Part shown: in pieces, positions 24,954 to 34,008 of the stretch
Layout: every line of letters begins with the position of its first letter
Position numbering within the stretch: the first letter of the stretch is position 1
From: UBA6770 sp965661115
GTDB lineage: Bacteria > Bacteroidota > Bacteroidia > Flavobacteriales_G > Salibacteraceae
Assembly (NCBI GenBank): GCA_965661115.1
Contig: CBFICO010000003.1
Coordinates: forward strand, 3,854-67,853
DNA: 64,000 nucleotides
Direction: 5' to 3'
Translations under genes and position numbers: made by a program
The notes under the pieces: generated by a model
What the model saw: the letters and a program-made list of their open reading frames with translations, nothing else
Database searches by the model: none
Told to the model about the DNA's origin: nothing

Positions 24954-27623
24954 ATGCGGTTTATTCGATTTGTGCTAACCTCGGCTTTCTTTCTGGCGCT
25001 TGCCTTTGCTGTTGCCGGTTGGTATATCTCAAATAAGTACAGCAAAGAGATTCAGAAATTAGTCCTAACCGAACTCAACAAACAATTGAACGCTGAGGTT
25101 AATGTTGAATCAATTGATATTTCTTCATTTAAGAAAATCCCCTACCTAAGTCTTTCGTTTTCAAATGTTTTAGTAAAAGAGAGTAAGCTTTTTTCTAAAA
25201 CTCCCGACACCCTGCTATTTGCAAAAGACCTAAGCTTTCAATTCAATTTATGGGATGTTTATAATGGAAAATATGAGTTAAAACATCTTGATGTGTTGGA
25301 TGCTGTTTGTTACATGAAAGAGGGTAAAAAAGGAGCATCTAATTACAAAATTTGGCGAGAAACATCTGATACCACTTCTACTAATTTCTCCTTTAAAATG
25401 GATGAAATTAACTTGTCAGAAATAACCTATTCTTACAAGGATTTTAGGAATAAAGTCTTTGTAAAATCTTTTGTAAGCAAGCTAAAAGTTCATGGAGATT
25501 TTGATGCAGAGGAGTTGTCGTTAAAGTTTAAAGGAAACCTTAAAAAAACAACCGTGCTATCCTCTGGTGTTTACGCTCTAAGAAATCAATCATTGCAGTT
25601 AAACTCAGGAATAATTTATCATAACGATTCGGAAACTTTTGAGCTAGAAAATGGCAAAGTAATGTTGTATAATGAGGTGGAGTTAGACCTAGGCGGTTAT
25701 GTTGCCAATAACTCCTTTCAATTTAAGGCTCAAACCGACAAAGCAAGATTGGAAAAAGTACTGGCATTACTTCCAGAATCTTGGGATGAATATTGGGAAA
25801 ATTATAAACCTATCGGCACCGCATCTATTGATTTTACGATTGGTGCAAAAGGAAAAGAAACACCTAAAATTGATATCTTATTTGCCTTGAACGATGCCGA
25901 AATAATTACCTCTGGCGAGCGAAGTGTAAAGCTAAGTAAGCTTAATCTTAAAGGATTATACACTAACGGTAAAAATCGAAATTTGAAAAGCTCTTCGGTG
26001 AAGTTGAGCGCGGTTTCTGGGAAGTTTCCATCAGGTGAATTTGTAGGAAATGTAAGTGTTTCAAATTTCTCTGACCTTAGAATTAAAGGTGAACTGGAAG
26101 GTGATTTGAAGCTGCACGAGTTAGTGAACTTTTTAAAAGTTGAAACTATTGATAGTTGTGCTGGGGACGTTATATTTAAGCTAAAAGGAGATGTTTTTTG
26201 GGATAGAATAAAACAAGAATCGGTAGTAGTTTCAAAAAGTGAATTGGAAGGCGCAATTGATTTTTCTGATGTTAGCTTAAAACCGAAAAACAATTACACA
26301 TCGCTAGCTAATTACCAAGGTAAGATTAGATTCAATAAACAACAAGTTGAGTTTGAAAAGAGCGAGGGAATGCTTAACTCTTCTCGTTTTATTCTTAATG
26401 GTAGTGCGGATAACTTTTTTCAATGGGCGATTGAAGGTGATGACCTGCTAAGGATAGTAGCATCAGTAAAAGCGGATAAACTGGCTCTAGAAGAGTTTTT
26501 ATCTACTCAGAACACTTCAGACAACAATAATTCGAGGTCATTGGCAATTCCCGGAGTGGAGCTTCAACTTAACGCCGATATTGATGAATTGACTTATCAG
26601 GAATTCAAGGCAACAAAAATTAGTACCAAGCTTTTTATCGGCCAAAAAAGTTTAAAGGCAAATCCTATTTCATTAGAAGCCATGGAGGGTATGGCTCGAG
26701 GCAAGCTTGCTTTAATTAAACATCCCTCAGGTGGATACGGTTTAAGTTTTATGGGAGATTTTGAGCAAGTGAATGTGCAAGAGATGTTTAGGCAATTCAA
26801 AAATTTTGGTCAAGATGAGATCAAATCGGAAAACATTGAAGGAATTGCCGATATGAAGCTCAATTTGGAGAGCAGTATAAACAATGATTTTGAGTTAATT
26901 AGCGAATCAGTTTTTGCGAATGCAAACCTTAATATCACTCAAGGAAAACTGGTGAATTACACTACACTGCAGAGTATTTCAGATTATTTTAAAACCAACA
27001 TTATCCTCAAAAAAGTATTTCACGCAGAAGAGCTTTCAAAGAACCTGCAAAGTGTAAGCTTCCAGAAACTCGAGAACGATCTTTTTATAAGAAACAGCAA
27101 ACTGATTATTCCTAAAGTAGAACTTCGCTCGAGTGTTTTAAATGTGAATGTTGCAGGTAGTCACGGATTTAATGACAGTATAGATTACAAGCTAGATTTC
27201 GATATTTCGGATTTGATGATTAAAGACAGAAACTACTCAACCGAGCACGGTGAGGTTTTAGATGATGGAACCGGACGGTACAGAGTGTTTATGCTCGTTT
27301 CAGGTAATACAGAAAACATGGATATTTCATTAGATAAATCTTCTAAACAGGCATACAAAAAACAACAGCGCGAAAAGGAAGGAAAAGAGCTGAAAGAGGC
27401 GTTAAACAGTGAGTTTGGCTGGTTTAATAAAGATACCACTTTGCACAGAAAAGAACATAAAACCAAATTTGATATTGAGTGGGAAGAAGCTGATAGCGAT
27501 ACTACTGTATACTCGAAAGTTGAGGTAGAAACCAAACATCAAAAAAAGAAAAAGAAACGCGGGTGGCTAACTCCAAACGAAGAGGAAAAAGAGTTCTTTG
27601 AGTTTGAGGACGATGATTTTTAG
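24954..27623 (+). CDS. AsmA-like envelope protein
   Basis: An 889-residue protein of the AsmA family. These are inner-membrane-anchored, mostly beta-sheet proteins thought to bridge the periplasm and carry or regulate lipids. An N-terminal transmembrane segment covers residues 8-27 (LTSAFFLALAFAVAGWYIS). Then comes the typical opening NKQLNAEVNVESIDISSFKKIPYLSLSFSNVLV in two pieces. The C-terminal AsmA-like repeat region contains NLNITQGKLVNYTTLQSIS and SVLNVNVAGSHGFNDSIDYKLDFDIS. The last 70 residues are acidic and basic low complexity (QREKEGKELKEAL, EEDDDF-type end). Start ATG 24954 with a promoter box 4 bases upstream. Product certain at family level, function not. Confidence 0.85.
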   Translation: MRFIRFVLTSAFFLALAFAVAGWYISNKYSKEIQKLVLTELNKQLNAEVNVESIDISSFKKIPYLSLSFSNVLVKESKLFSKTPDTLLFAKDLSFQFNLWDVYNGKYELKHLDVLDAVCYMKEGKKGASNYKIWRETSDTTSTNFSFKMDEINLSEITYSYKDFRNKVFVKSFVSKLKVHGDFDAEELSLKFKGNLKKTTVLSSGVYALRNQSLQLNSGIIYHNDSETFELENGKVMLYNEVELDLGGYVANNSFQFKAQTDKARLEKVLALLPESWDEYWENYKPIGTASIDFTIGAKGKETPKIDILFALNDAEIITSGERSVKLSKLNLKGLYTNGKNRNLKSSSVKLSAVSGKFPSGEFVGNVSVSNFSDLRIKGELEGDLKLHELVNFLKVETIDSCAGDVIFKLKGDVFWDRIKQESVVVSKSELEGAIDFSDVSLKPKNNYTSLANYQGKIRFNKQQVEFEKSEGMLNSSRFILNGSADNFFQWAIEGDDLLRIVASVKADKLALEEFLSTQNTSDNNNSRSLAIPGVELQLNADIDELTYQEFKATKISTKLFIGQKSLKANPISLEAMEGMARGKLALIKHPSGGYGLSFMGDFEQVNVQEMFRQFKNFGQDEIKSENIEGIADMKLNLESSINNDFELISESVFANANLNITQGKLVNYTTLQSISDYFKTNIILKKVFHAEELSKNLQSVSFQKLENDLFIRNSKLIIPKVELRSSVLNVNVAGSHGFNDSIDYKLDFDISDLMIKDRNYSTEHGEVLDDGTGRYRVFMLVSGNTENMDISLDKSSKQAYKKQQREKEGKELKEALNSEFGWFNKDTTLHRKEHKTKFDIEWEEADSDTTVYSKVEVETKHQKKKKKRGWLTPNEEEKEFFEFEDDDF

Positions 27624-27627
27624 TTTA

Positions 27628-27662
27628 GGACATCGGACATCGGACATCGGACATCAGACATC
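27628..27662. repeat. Tandem 7-bp repeat, GGACATC x5
   Basis: Four perfect copies of GGACATC (27628-27655) followed by AGACATC (27656-27662). It sits between the stops of the AsmA-like gene and the Cys/Lys-rich microprotein gene. Short units like this vary by slippage; no coding role is seen. Confidence 0.9.
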
Positions 27663-27666
27663 AGAA

Positions 27667-27828
27667 TCACTTCTTCTTCTTCTTCTTTTTCTTCTTTTTC
27701 TTTTTCTTGTCTTTTTCTTTCTTTTTATCCTTTGATTTCTTTGGCTTTTCAGGTTTTATAGGGCAATCCGAACAGTGTTTTTTGTTCTTTTCCTCGTACT
27801 TTTTACAACATTTCTTTTTTCTGCCCAT
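27667..27828 (-). CDS. Cys- and Lys-rich microprotein, possible metal binder
   Basis: A 53-residue protein starting MGRKKKCCKKYEEKNKKHCS. The cysteines are at 7, 8, 19 and 22 with His 18, giving CC and HCxxC, a plausible soft-metal site. It continues DCPIKPEKPKKSKDKKKEKD and ends in 13 consecutive lysines encoded by AAG/AAA codons (the forward strand is CTT/TTT rich). It starts 9 bases after the CDF transporter stop, so it is probably the third gene of that operon. Short Lys-rich proteins with CC...CxxC are known in Bacteroidota, but their role is unknown to me. Metal binding is inferred from the cysteines and the context only. Confidence 0.72.
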   Translation of the reverse strand: MGRKKKCCKKYEEKNKKHCSDCPIKPEKPKKSKDKKKEKDKKKKKKKKKKKKK

Positions 27829-27837
27829 CGGTGCTGA

Positions 27838-28752
27838 CTATATATCTTGGTGATGAACACCGTAAGGCTCATTTTGTTCAATATTCCCCAATGGTTCAAA
27901 ATGAATCATGATATCGTAAACGTTATCTAATGTCTGTTTAATTGAGTCTTCAACTTCCAATCCAATATCGTGGGTTTCTTGCATTATTAAATGGGGCTCA
28001 ACTTCAATATCCAAATCAATCATTAGTAAATTCGATAGTCTTCTTACCCTTAATCTGTGTGGATTCTCTGCGCCTTCTACTTGTTGAACAGCCCTAATAA
28101 TTTTGGAGTAAACTTCTGTGTCATCAATACTATCCATTAACTCTAAACTTGTTTCTTTAAATAGATCAAATGCTACTTTAAGAATCCATAGGCCAACTAA
28201 TATTCCAACCGCATGATCTAACCAATCTTGCTCGAAAAAGTAAGAGCAAAAAACGCCAACCAATACACCAACAGATAATGCAATATCGCCACGCATATTG
28301 CGGGCATTAGCAATAAGCATCTTGCTGTTTATCGCTTTACCTTCTTTCATTTGCCAGTAGGCTAAGACTAGTTTGGTAAAAATTGAAATCACCGTAACTA
28401 CTATTGCACCAAATTCAGGAATGTGATTTTGATTGCCATTCCACAAATCAACGGTTGAGTTAAGCACCAATTGAGCACCAACAAAAAAGATAAAAAATGA
28501 CAGGAGCTTTGTCGCAATTGCCTCCGCACGATTATAACCGTATGGAAATTTTGGATCGGGCGGACGGAGCATTATTCTTGCCGCAATAAGAGTGATAAAG
28601 TAAGTGCCAACGTCATTAGCACTGTCTATACCGTCGCCAATTACCGCCATAGAAGCAAACAATAAACCGCCAACAATTTTCGCAATTGCTAATGCTGTAT
28701 TTACTCCAATTCCAATCCAGGAGGCGCGTACTATTCTTTTTTGTCTATTCAA
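27838..28752 (-). CDS. Cation diffusion facilitator (CDF) family metal transporter
   Basis: A 304-residue inner-membrane exporter of divalent metals, using the proton gradient. The transmembrane region carries the conserved TM2 site GDGIDSANDVGTYF (acidic pair) and the TM5 segment NARNMRGDIALSVGVL. TM5 has Asn where many zinc CDFs have the His of HxxxD, so metal choice may differ. The cytoplasmic C-terminal domain is CDF-like, with HRLRVRRLSNLLMIDLDIEVEP and H-x-x-x-D type metal contacts. It starts at 28752, 6 bases after the isochorismatase-like gene, and is followed after 9 bases by the Cys/Lys-rich microprotein. Zn, Mn or Fe specificity cannot be assigned. Confidence 0.9.
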   Translation of the reverse strand: MNRQKRIVRASWIGIGVNTALAIAKIVGGLLFASMAVIGDGIDSANDVGTYFITLIAARIMLRPPDPKFPYGYNRAEAIATKLLSFFIFFVGAQLVLNSTVDLWNGNQNHIPEFGAIVVTVISIFTKLVLAYWQMKEGKAINSKMLIANARNMRGDIALSVGVLVGVFCSYFFEQDWLDHAVGILVGLWILKVAFDLFKETSLELMDSIDDTEVYSKIIRAVQQVEGAENPHRLRVRRLSNLLMIDLDIEVEPHLIMQETHDIGLEVEDSIKQTLDNVYDIMIHFEPLGNIEQNEPYGVHHQDI

Positions 28753-28758
28753 TACAAG

Positions 28759-29301
28759 TTATTTCACCAGCTTTGAAATTGTTTTAAAGGTATCCGTTCC
28801 AGAAGTTTTGCAGAGTTCAAATAGAATGGCCTCAACGCTGGTTACTCTAATCCCTTCAGCGGCTAATCGTTGTAAAGCATATTCTTTGTCTAGTGGGTTT
28901 CTACTCGATACTGCATCAGCCACAACAATAGGTCGGTGACCAGCATCTTGTAAATCGATAGCGGTTTGTAAAACACAAACATGGCTTTCGATTCCGCATA
29001 TTAGCAAGTTTTCTCTGTATCGTTCTTCAATTTTAATATTGAAGTTTGGTTCACCACAACAGGAAAAGGTCATTTTTTCTACTGGGTCATAGTTTGTAAG
29101 AGATTCTGCAATTGGCTGAACCGTTTTACCCAAACCTTTTACATATTGTTCTGTTACTATCGTTGGAATGTTAAGTAGTTCAATGCCTTGTATTAAGGTT
29201 TGACAATTTGCTAAAACAGAATCGTTGTTATGAATATGTGGAAAGAGCCTTTCTTGGATATCTACAACCACTAATACAGTTTGTTCTTTTTGAATCCTCA
29301 T
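28759..29301 (-). CDS. Isochorismatase-like cysteine hydrolase (YcaC type)
   Basis: A 180-residue enzyme of the isochorismatase/nicotinamidase superfamily. The catalytic triad can be placed: Asp in VLVVVDIQERLFPH, Lys in DPVEKMTFSC and Cys in CGIESHVCVLQTAIDLQDAG. The single-domain form with DAVSSRNPLDKEYAL resembles YcaC-like hydrolases of unknown substrate. It is first in the operon with the CDF transporter, with 6 bases between the two. The strand-opposite T9SS protein gene is divergent, 45 bases away. Confidence 0.9.
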   Translation of the reverse strand: MRIQKEQTVLVVVDIQERLFPHIHNNDSVLANCQTLIQGIELLNIPTIVTEQYVKGLGKTVQPIAESLTNYDPVEKMTFSCCGEPNFNIKIEERYRENLLICGIESHVCVLQTAIDLQDAGHRPIVVADAVSSRNPLDKEYALQRLAAEGIRVTSVEAILFELCKTSGTDTFKTISKLVK

Positions 29302-29346
29302 AACATCAATTTTTTTAGTGACATTTGTAAATCAAAGTAAATTAAT

Positions 29347-30642
29347 ATGAGTAAGCTAATAAGTATAGTGTTCGTTTTTCTTTTTGCTACGGTTTCTGGG
29401 CAAATAACTGTAGATAAAACGTATATGCCAAGTGCTGGAGACAAAATCAATTACACTGTGGCTAACAACAATAACAGTAAAGAATATGAGAAGAAAGGGA
29501 CACAAGTAACTTGGGATTATTCTGATTTAACCCTTGCTTTTCAAGAAATGGAAGACTACAAATCTGCTCGTTCTATTAACTTTTTCTTTTTTGGAATGGA
29601 CTACGGAATTAAGGTTGCTGACTCACTCGGTTTTGGACAATTTATGATGCGCGATATTTACGACGTGTATGATGTTAAAAACTCATTCTTGTTGGCTTCT
29701 GGTAGAAGCCTTAGGTACAATGGTATTCCAATCCCCCAGAATTACTCAGATAAGGACGAGATTTATCAATTTCCTTTAATGTATGGAGATATCGATACTA
29801 GTTCTTATAAGGTTGCTTTTTCGCTTGGAGGTCAGCTTTCTTTGATTCAAAACGGACAGAGAATTAATAATGTAGAAGGCTGGGGCGAGCTCGTTTTACC
29901 ACATAGGACTTATCCTAAATGCATAAAAGTGAAAACCACAATCAATTCGAGTGATACATTGAAAATTGCGGGTATTCAGCTGCCACCCATACCAAGAACC
30001 ACTGTAGAGTACAAATGGTTTGCCGAGGGAGTGAAAAACCCAGTGCTATTAATTAGTGGGGCTTTGCTGGGTTCAAATTTTACAAGAAGTAGGATTCAAT
30101 ATCAAGAAAAACCAGTGGATTTTGTAGGGTTTTGGGCTGAAGATACTAGCTTGATCGTTGAGAGTACTACTAATTTACACGACACATCAAAAATGAGTGG
30201 GATTTTCAGAAATTGGCAAATTACACCTGAGACTTATGAGTTGAAAGGTGGTAGCAATTTGGGAGATTCTTTACTAATGGTAAGCTTTACCGAGCCAGGT
30301 TTATATACTGTTAGCTTAACAAAACGAAACCGATTTGGGGCAAAAACAGTTACAAAAACCGATTATATAGAAGTTGAAGAAAAACCAATAGATAATACTT
30401 CACTATTAGAGTTTAATGATGAAAACCAAGGGGTAGTTTTCCCAAACCCTTTTAAATCAAAGATTGCATTGTCGGGCGTACAGGTTAACGCTATGCGCTT
30501 AATTGATATGGCGGGACGCGTGCTGGTTCAATCCAAGTCAAATGAACTAAACCAGCTGCAAGACCTTGAAGCTGGGGTTTATTTTCTTGAATGGGAATTA
30601 CCTAATGGTTCGATTAGTGGGACAAAAGTTGTAAAACACTAA
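29347..30642 (+). CDS. Secreted protein with type IX secretion C-terminal sorting domain
   Basis: A 431-residue protein. The N-terminal signal MSKLISIVFVFLFATVSG precedes QITVDKTYMPSAGDKINY. The body is beta-rich with an immunoglobulin/PKD-like segment before the tail (LLMVSFTEPGLYTVSLTKRNRFGAK). The last 70 residues are a Por secretion (type A) C-terminal domain: VVFPNPFKSKIALSGV, MRLIDMAGRVLVQSK, LEAGVYFLEWELPNG and final KVVKH. Such proteins are exported by Sec, then moved across the outer membrane by the type IX machine and often anchored. Cargo function unknown. The stop overlaps the ispG stop by 4 bases. Confidence 0.88.
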   Translation: MSKLISIVFVFLFATVSGQITVDKTYMPSAGDKINYTVANNNNSKEYEKKGTQVTWDYSDLTLAFQEMEDYKSARSINFFFFGMDYGIKVADSLGFGQFMMRDIYDVYDVKNSFLLASGRSLRYNGIPIPQNYSDKDEIYQFPLMYGDIDTSSYKVAFSLGGQLSLIQNGQRINNVEGWGELVLPHRTYPKCIKVKTTINSSDTLKIAGIQLPPIPRTTVEYKWFAEGVKNPVLLISGALLGSNFTRSRIQYQEKPVDFVGFWAEDTSLIVESTTNLHDTSKMSGIFRNWQITPETYELKGGSNLGDSLLMVSFTEPGLYTVSLTKRNRFGAKTVTKTDYIEVEEKPIDNTSLLEFNDENQGVVFPNPFKSKIALSGVQVNAMRLIDMAGRVLVQSKSNELNQLQDLEAGVYFLEWELPNGSISGTKVVKH

Positions 30643-32564
30643 GCTTCGACCCAGTCGCCGTGAGTTTTAATGAGCTCTATTAGCTCGTCCACAGCGTTAT
30701 TTTCGGGGACATTTCTTTTAACCACCTCTTTTTCTTTATATAAAGAGATTTTTCCGGGTCCCGTACCTACATAACCGTAATCGGCATCGGCCATTTCACC
30801 AGGTCCATTTACAATGCAACCCATTATACCAATCTTAACGCCTTTTAGATGCTCAGTTCTTGATCTGATTTTAGCGGTAACTTCTTGTAAATCGAACAAA
30901 GTTCTACCACAGCTCGGGCAAGATATGTATTCCGTTTTCGAAATTCTAGTTCGGGTAGCCTGTAGAATACCAAATGCGGTTTGGTTTACCATTTGTTCGG
31001 GGCCACAATTTTCTGCGGCAACAAAAACACCATCGCCAAGACCATCAATTAAAAGAGCACCCATATCGGTAGCACTTCGTAACTGTAATTGATTCGGAGT
31101 TAAGTTAGCGTATGCTCGTCCAATAATAACTGGCACGGAACACTCTTGATTGAGCAATTCAAACATGATTTTTCGTTGTTCTGCCATGCCATGTTCGTTA
31201 TAGGTATCCAGCATTATAACAGCAGTACTATCACTTTTAAGTTTGCCAATAAGCTCAGAAGTTAAGTCGGTTAAGCATACATAAACCAAGTTGAATACTT
31301 CTGATACCACCTCATTCGATAGGTATTCTTTACTGGTAAGAAAAGGATGATGCCTGTCCTTCGTTTTGTCTTTTAACCAATACTTGTACGATTGAATTAC
31401 TCCTAACGTCCCTGGAATTTCAAAGTCAATTTTATTGTCGTTAATAAATACGTAATCAGCTGCTTGGTCTGTTAAATTCCATTTATCCAATGGCACCGAA
31501 TATTGATAGCCGTATGCAAATAGGGTAGAGGGTTTAATTTCTGTTTTGAGTGACAAATCAGCAATAACAACTGGTGCATTGTGGTCTCCAATATTCAAAA
31601 CACTATTGGTTGTTCTTCTGCTGTACTCAAATGGGTTAATAGGGTTTTCGGATGCCGCCTCAATTTTTTCATGCCCAGCTCTTTTGGAATATCGAGCCAC
31701 TAACTCTTGTGCAACAGGAATTTCAAACTCAGGCTCTTCGGTTAGTGATACTCTAATTGTATCTCCCAATCCATCTTCCAGCAACGCACCAATACCTACT
31801 GCAGATTTTATTCTTCCATCTTCGCCCTCGCCTGCTTCTGTAACACCTAAGTGTAAAGGATAATTCATACCAGCTTCTAGCATATGATTTACCAGTAACC
31901 GATAAGCTTCCACCATAACTTGGGTATTAGAAGATTTCATACTAAGCACAATGTTGTGAAAACCCTCTGATTCGCATATTCTAAGAAACTCCATTGCAGA
32001 CTCCACCATTCCTAGCGGCGTATCTCCATATCGACTTAAAATCCTGTCGGATAATGAGCCGTGATTGGTGCCAATACGCATAGCTGTTCCATGCTCTTTA
32101 CAAAGTTTCACTAAAGGTACAAAGCGTTTTCTTATGCGTTCAAGCTCTGCTTGGTATTCATCGTCGGTATATTCTATGTGTTCAAACTTCTTTTTATCGG
32201 CATAATTTCCTGGGTTTACTCGAACTTTTTCTACAATCTGAGCTGCAATTTCGGCGGCATTTGGAGTAAAGTGAATATCAGCAACAAGTGGAGTGTTGTA
32301 ACCTCTAGCACGCAATTCATCTTTAATGTTTCGCAGGTTTTCTGCATCTCTTTTGGTTGGCGCTGTAATTCTCACCAATTGACAACCGGCCTCAATCATT
32401 CTAATTGACTGCTCAACCGTTGCTTGAGTATCCATGGTGTCGGTGGTAGTCATAGATTGTACAATAATTGGATTGTCACCACCAATTTTGATATTGCCAA
32501 CAGTTACCTCTCGGGTTTTAAATCTGCTGTATTGAGTTAAAGAGTTGCAGTATTTTTTATTCAT
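30639..32564 (-). CDS. ispG: 4-hydroxy-3-methylbut-2-enyl-diphosphate synthase, long form
   Basis: The [4Fe-4S] enzyme of the MEP isoprenoid pathway that converts MEcPP to HMBPP. 641 residues, the three-domain type (TIM barrel, extra A* domain, Fe-S domain) of Bacteroidota and plants, rather than the 370-residue E. coli form. The N-terminal barrel holds the VQSMTTTDTMDTQATVEQ block and the Glu-rich LGVTEAGEGEDGRIKSAVGIG. The central A* insert covers residues of about 270 to 500. Fe-S ligands are visible as CPSCGRTLFDL and GCIVNGPGEM. Its TAG stop shares CTAA with the T9SS gene TAA. Confidence 0.97.
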   Translation of the reverse strand: MNKKYCNSLTQYSRFKTREVTVGNIKIGGDNPIIVQSMTTTDTMDTQATVEQSIRMIEAGCQLVRITAPTKRDAENLRNIKDELRARGYNTPLVADIHFTPNAAEIAAQIVEKVRVNPGNYADKKKFEHIEYTDDEYQAELERIRKRFVPLVKLCKEHGTAMRIGTNHGSLSDRILSRYGDTPLGMVESAMEFLRICESEGFHNIVLSMKSSNTQVMVEAYRLLVNHMLEAGMNYPLHLGVTEAGEGEDGRIKSAVGIGALLEDGLGDTIRVSLTEEPEFEIPVAQELVARYSKRAGHEKIEAASENPINPFEYSRRTTNSVLNIGDHNAPVVIADLSLKTEIKPSTLFAYGYQYSVPLDKWNLTDQAADYVFINDNKIDFEIPGTLGVIQSYKYWLKDKTKDRHHPFLTSKEYLSNEVVSEVFNLVYVCLTDLTSELIGKLKSDSTAVIMLDTYNEHGMAEQRKIMFELLNQECSVPVIIGRAYANLTPNQLQLRSATDMGALLIDGLGDGVFVAAENCGPEQMVNQTAFGILQATRTRISKTEYISCPSCGRTLFDLQEVTAKIRSRTEHLKGVKIGIMGCIVNGPGEMADADYGYVGTGPGKISLYKEKEVVKRNVPENNAVDELIELIKTHGDWVEA

Positions 32565-32603
32565 AGTAGCTCACGGTTTAATTGCGATTGCAACTATAAC
32601 ATC

Positions 32604-33880
32604 TTAATCTTCTGAAAGGTTCGGAAATTCAGATTTTATTACACCATATTTTCGTAAATACTTTAGCGCAAGTGGCTGCAAACTGCCCGCATAAAACTCG
32701 GTTAAATCTCCACTTAATGCTACTGCTATCAGTACAAACGAGAAGTTTATTTTAATCTGAAACTTCAGCATTAGCATTACAATTAATCCCATAAGAAGAG
32801 CAATTTCTGCTAGCTGTAAAGATTTTGTGATAAGGTTGTAATACATTTTTCTTTTTTCAGCTACATATAAAAAGACACAAACATTTAAATAAGTAATTAC
32901 AACTAAAATGATTTTGAGTAACCAATCAGGAGTTTGGTGAATGTATTTTTTGTCCATAATCATCGAGATGATGTTGGCATGCACTAAACCCCGTAGGTGT
33001 CTGGATAAGCCCTGCCCGCAACGCGCGGATTTTGTGGGGTGTAGAAAATATCATCCAAATCTCTTTTGCCAAGTTGCTGACCAATGTATCCCATCAGTAC
33101 TATTTTGTCTTTCATAACCGATAGATCACCAATTTCACCAAGAATTTGATGGGCATCAAAAGCCATGAATTTTCTATAGTTTCCCGTCCAATTAATGGTT
33201 TCTTTAAAGTGCTTTCTATTCATCAGTGTTTGATAAGCATCGGGGTCGGCCAACTCAACAATTTTTGTCGAAAAGTTAGGGTAGAGAGAATCTTTACTAC
33301 CTAGATATTGAAATGGATAAAACGATTTAACCGTTCTAAAGCCTTTACCCCCAGCACTTGCTAATACATTAGCAAAACCATTGTGAGCCGACTCATTGAA
33401 CATGGGGTGTGAATACTGCAAAGAATCGAAATACTCATTAGTTTCATCTGTGGTTACCAATTGATTCACGAGTACTAGGTTTTTCGTTTGTCCTAATGCC
33501 ATGGCAAGAGGAAAATCCAAAGCGGGTCCTTTTTCTTTTCGGAAGAAGGCATCAATTCCAGTTACCTTGGGTTCATGCTTGTTAATGATGTCGATCATTT
33601 GGCCAAGTTCTGCCCTGTTTCGGTACTGAATATTAACTAGAACAACATTGGTGTCTCTAGGGATTTCAGAAGGGTCACGCAGTTAATCAACCTCGTCGCT
33701 CACTAGATCCTCAACAGGTGCCGGTTGAGCAAAAACTAAATCCGACATTTCAAAATCTTCAAAAGCTTTTGATATTGGATCAAAAAGATCGGTTTCAATG
33801 GGAATGTTAGTTACAATAAAAACAAATAAACCGATGTAGGCTGTGCAAAACACCGCATTGAGGTTAAAAAAATACTTCAT
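32604..33880 (-). pseudogene. CHASE2-domain membrane sensor gene, broken by a stop and a frameshift
   Basis: Three open pieces belong to one gene. Piece 1 (33683-33880) starts MKYFFNLNAVFCTAYIGLFV and ends DLVSDEVD then TAA. The same frame continues past the TAA with LRDPSEIPRDTNVVLVNIQY into piece 2, ending NPRVAGRAYPDTYGV at a TAG (32984-32986). Piece 3 resumes one base out of frame with HANIISMIMDKKYIHQTPDW and a hydrophobic C terminus. Together they form a CHASE2-type extracellular sensor: N-terminal membrane anchor, sensor domain (LVNIQYRNRAELGQ...GIDAFFR), C-terminal membrane helices and no output domain. One in-frame nonsense plus one base missing implies decay, though two sequencing errors are possible. 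Confidence 0.78.
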
Positions 33881-34008
33881 AAGTGGTACAATTAGTGACT
33901 ACCCGAACTAAAGTACTCAAATACGGGTATTTTAGGTTATTAACAAAAACTTTATTTGTTCGTATAGAATTAGCATCTTTATATTTATCAAATATTAAAT
34001 GTAATGCC

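Noticed and set aside
25802..26293. A 163-codon minus-strand open frame inside the AsmA-like gene
   Set aside because: Antisense to a long conserved gene; the translation is Ser/Phe-rich without domain features.
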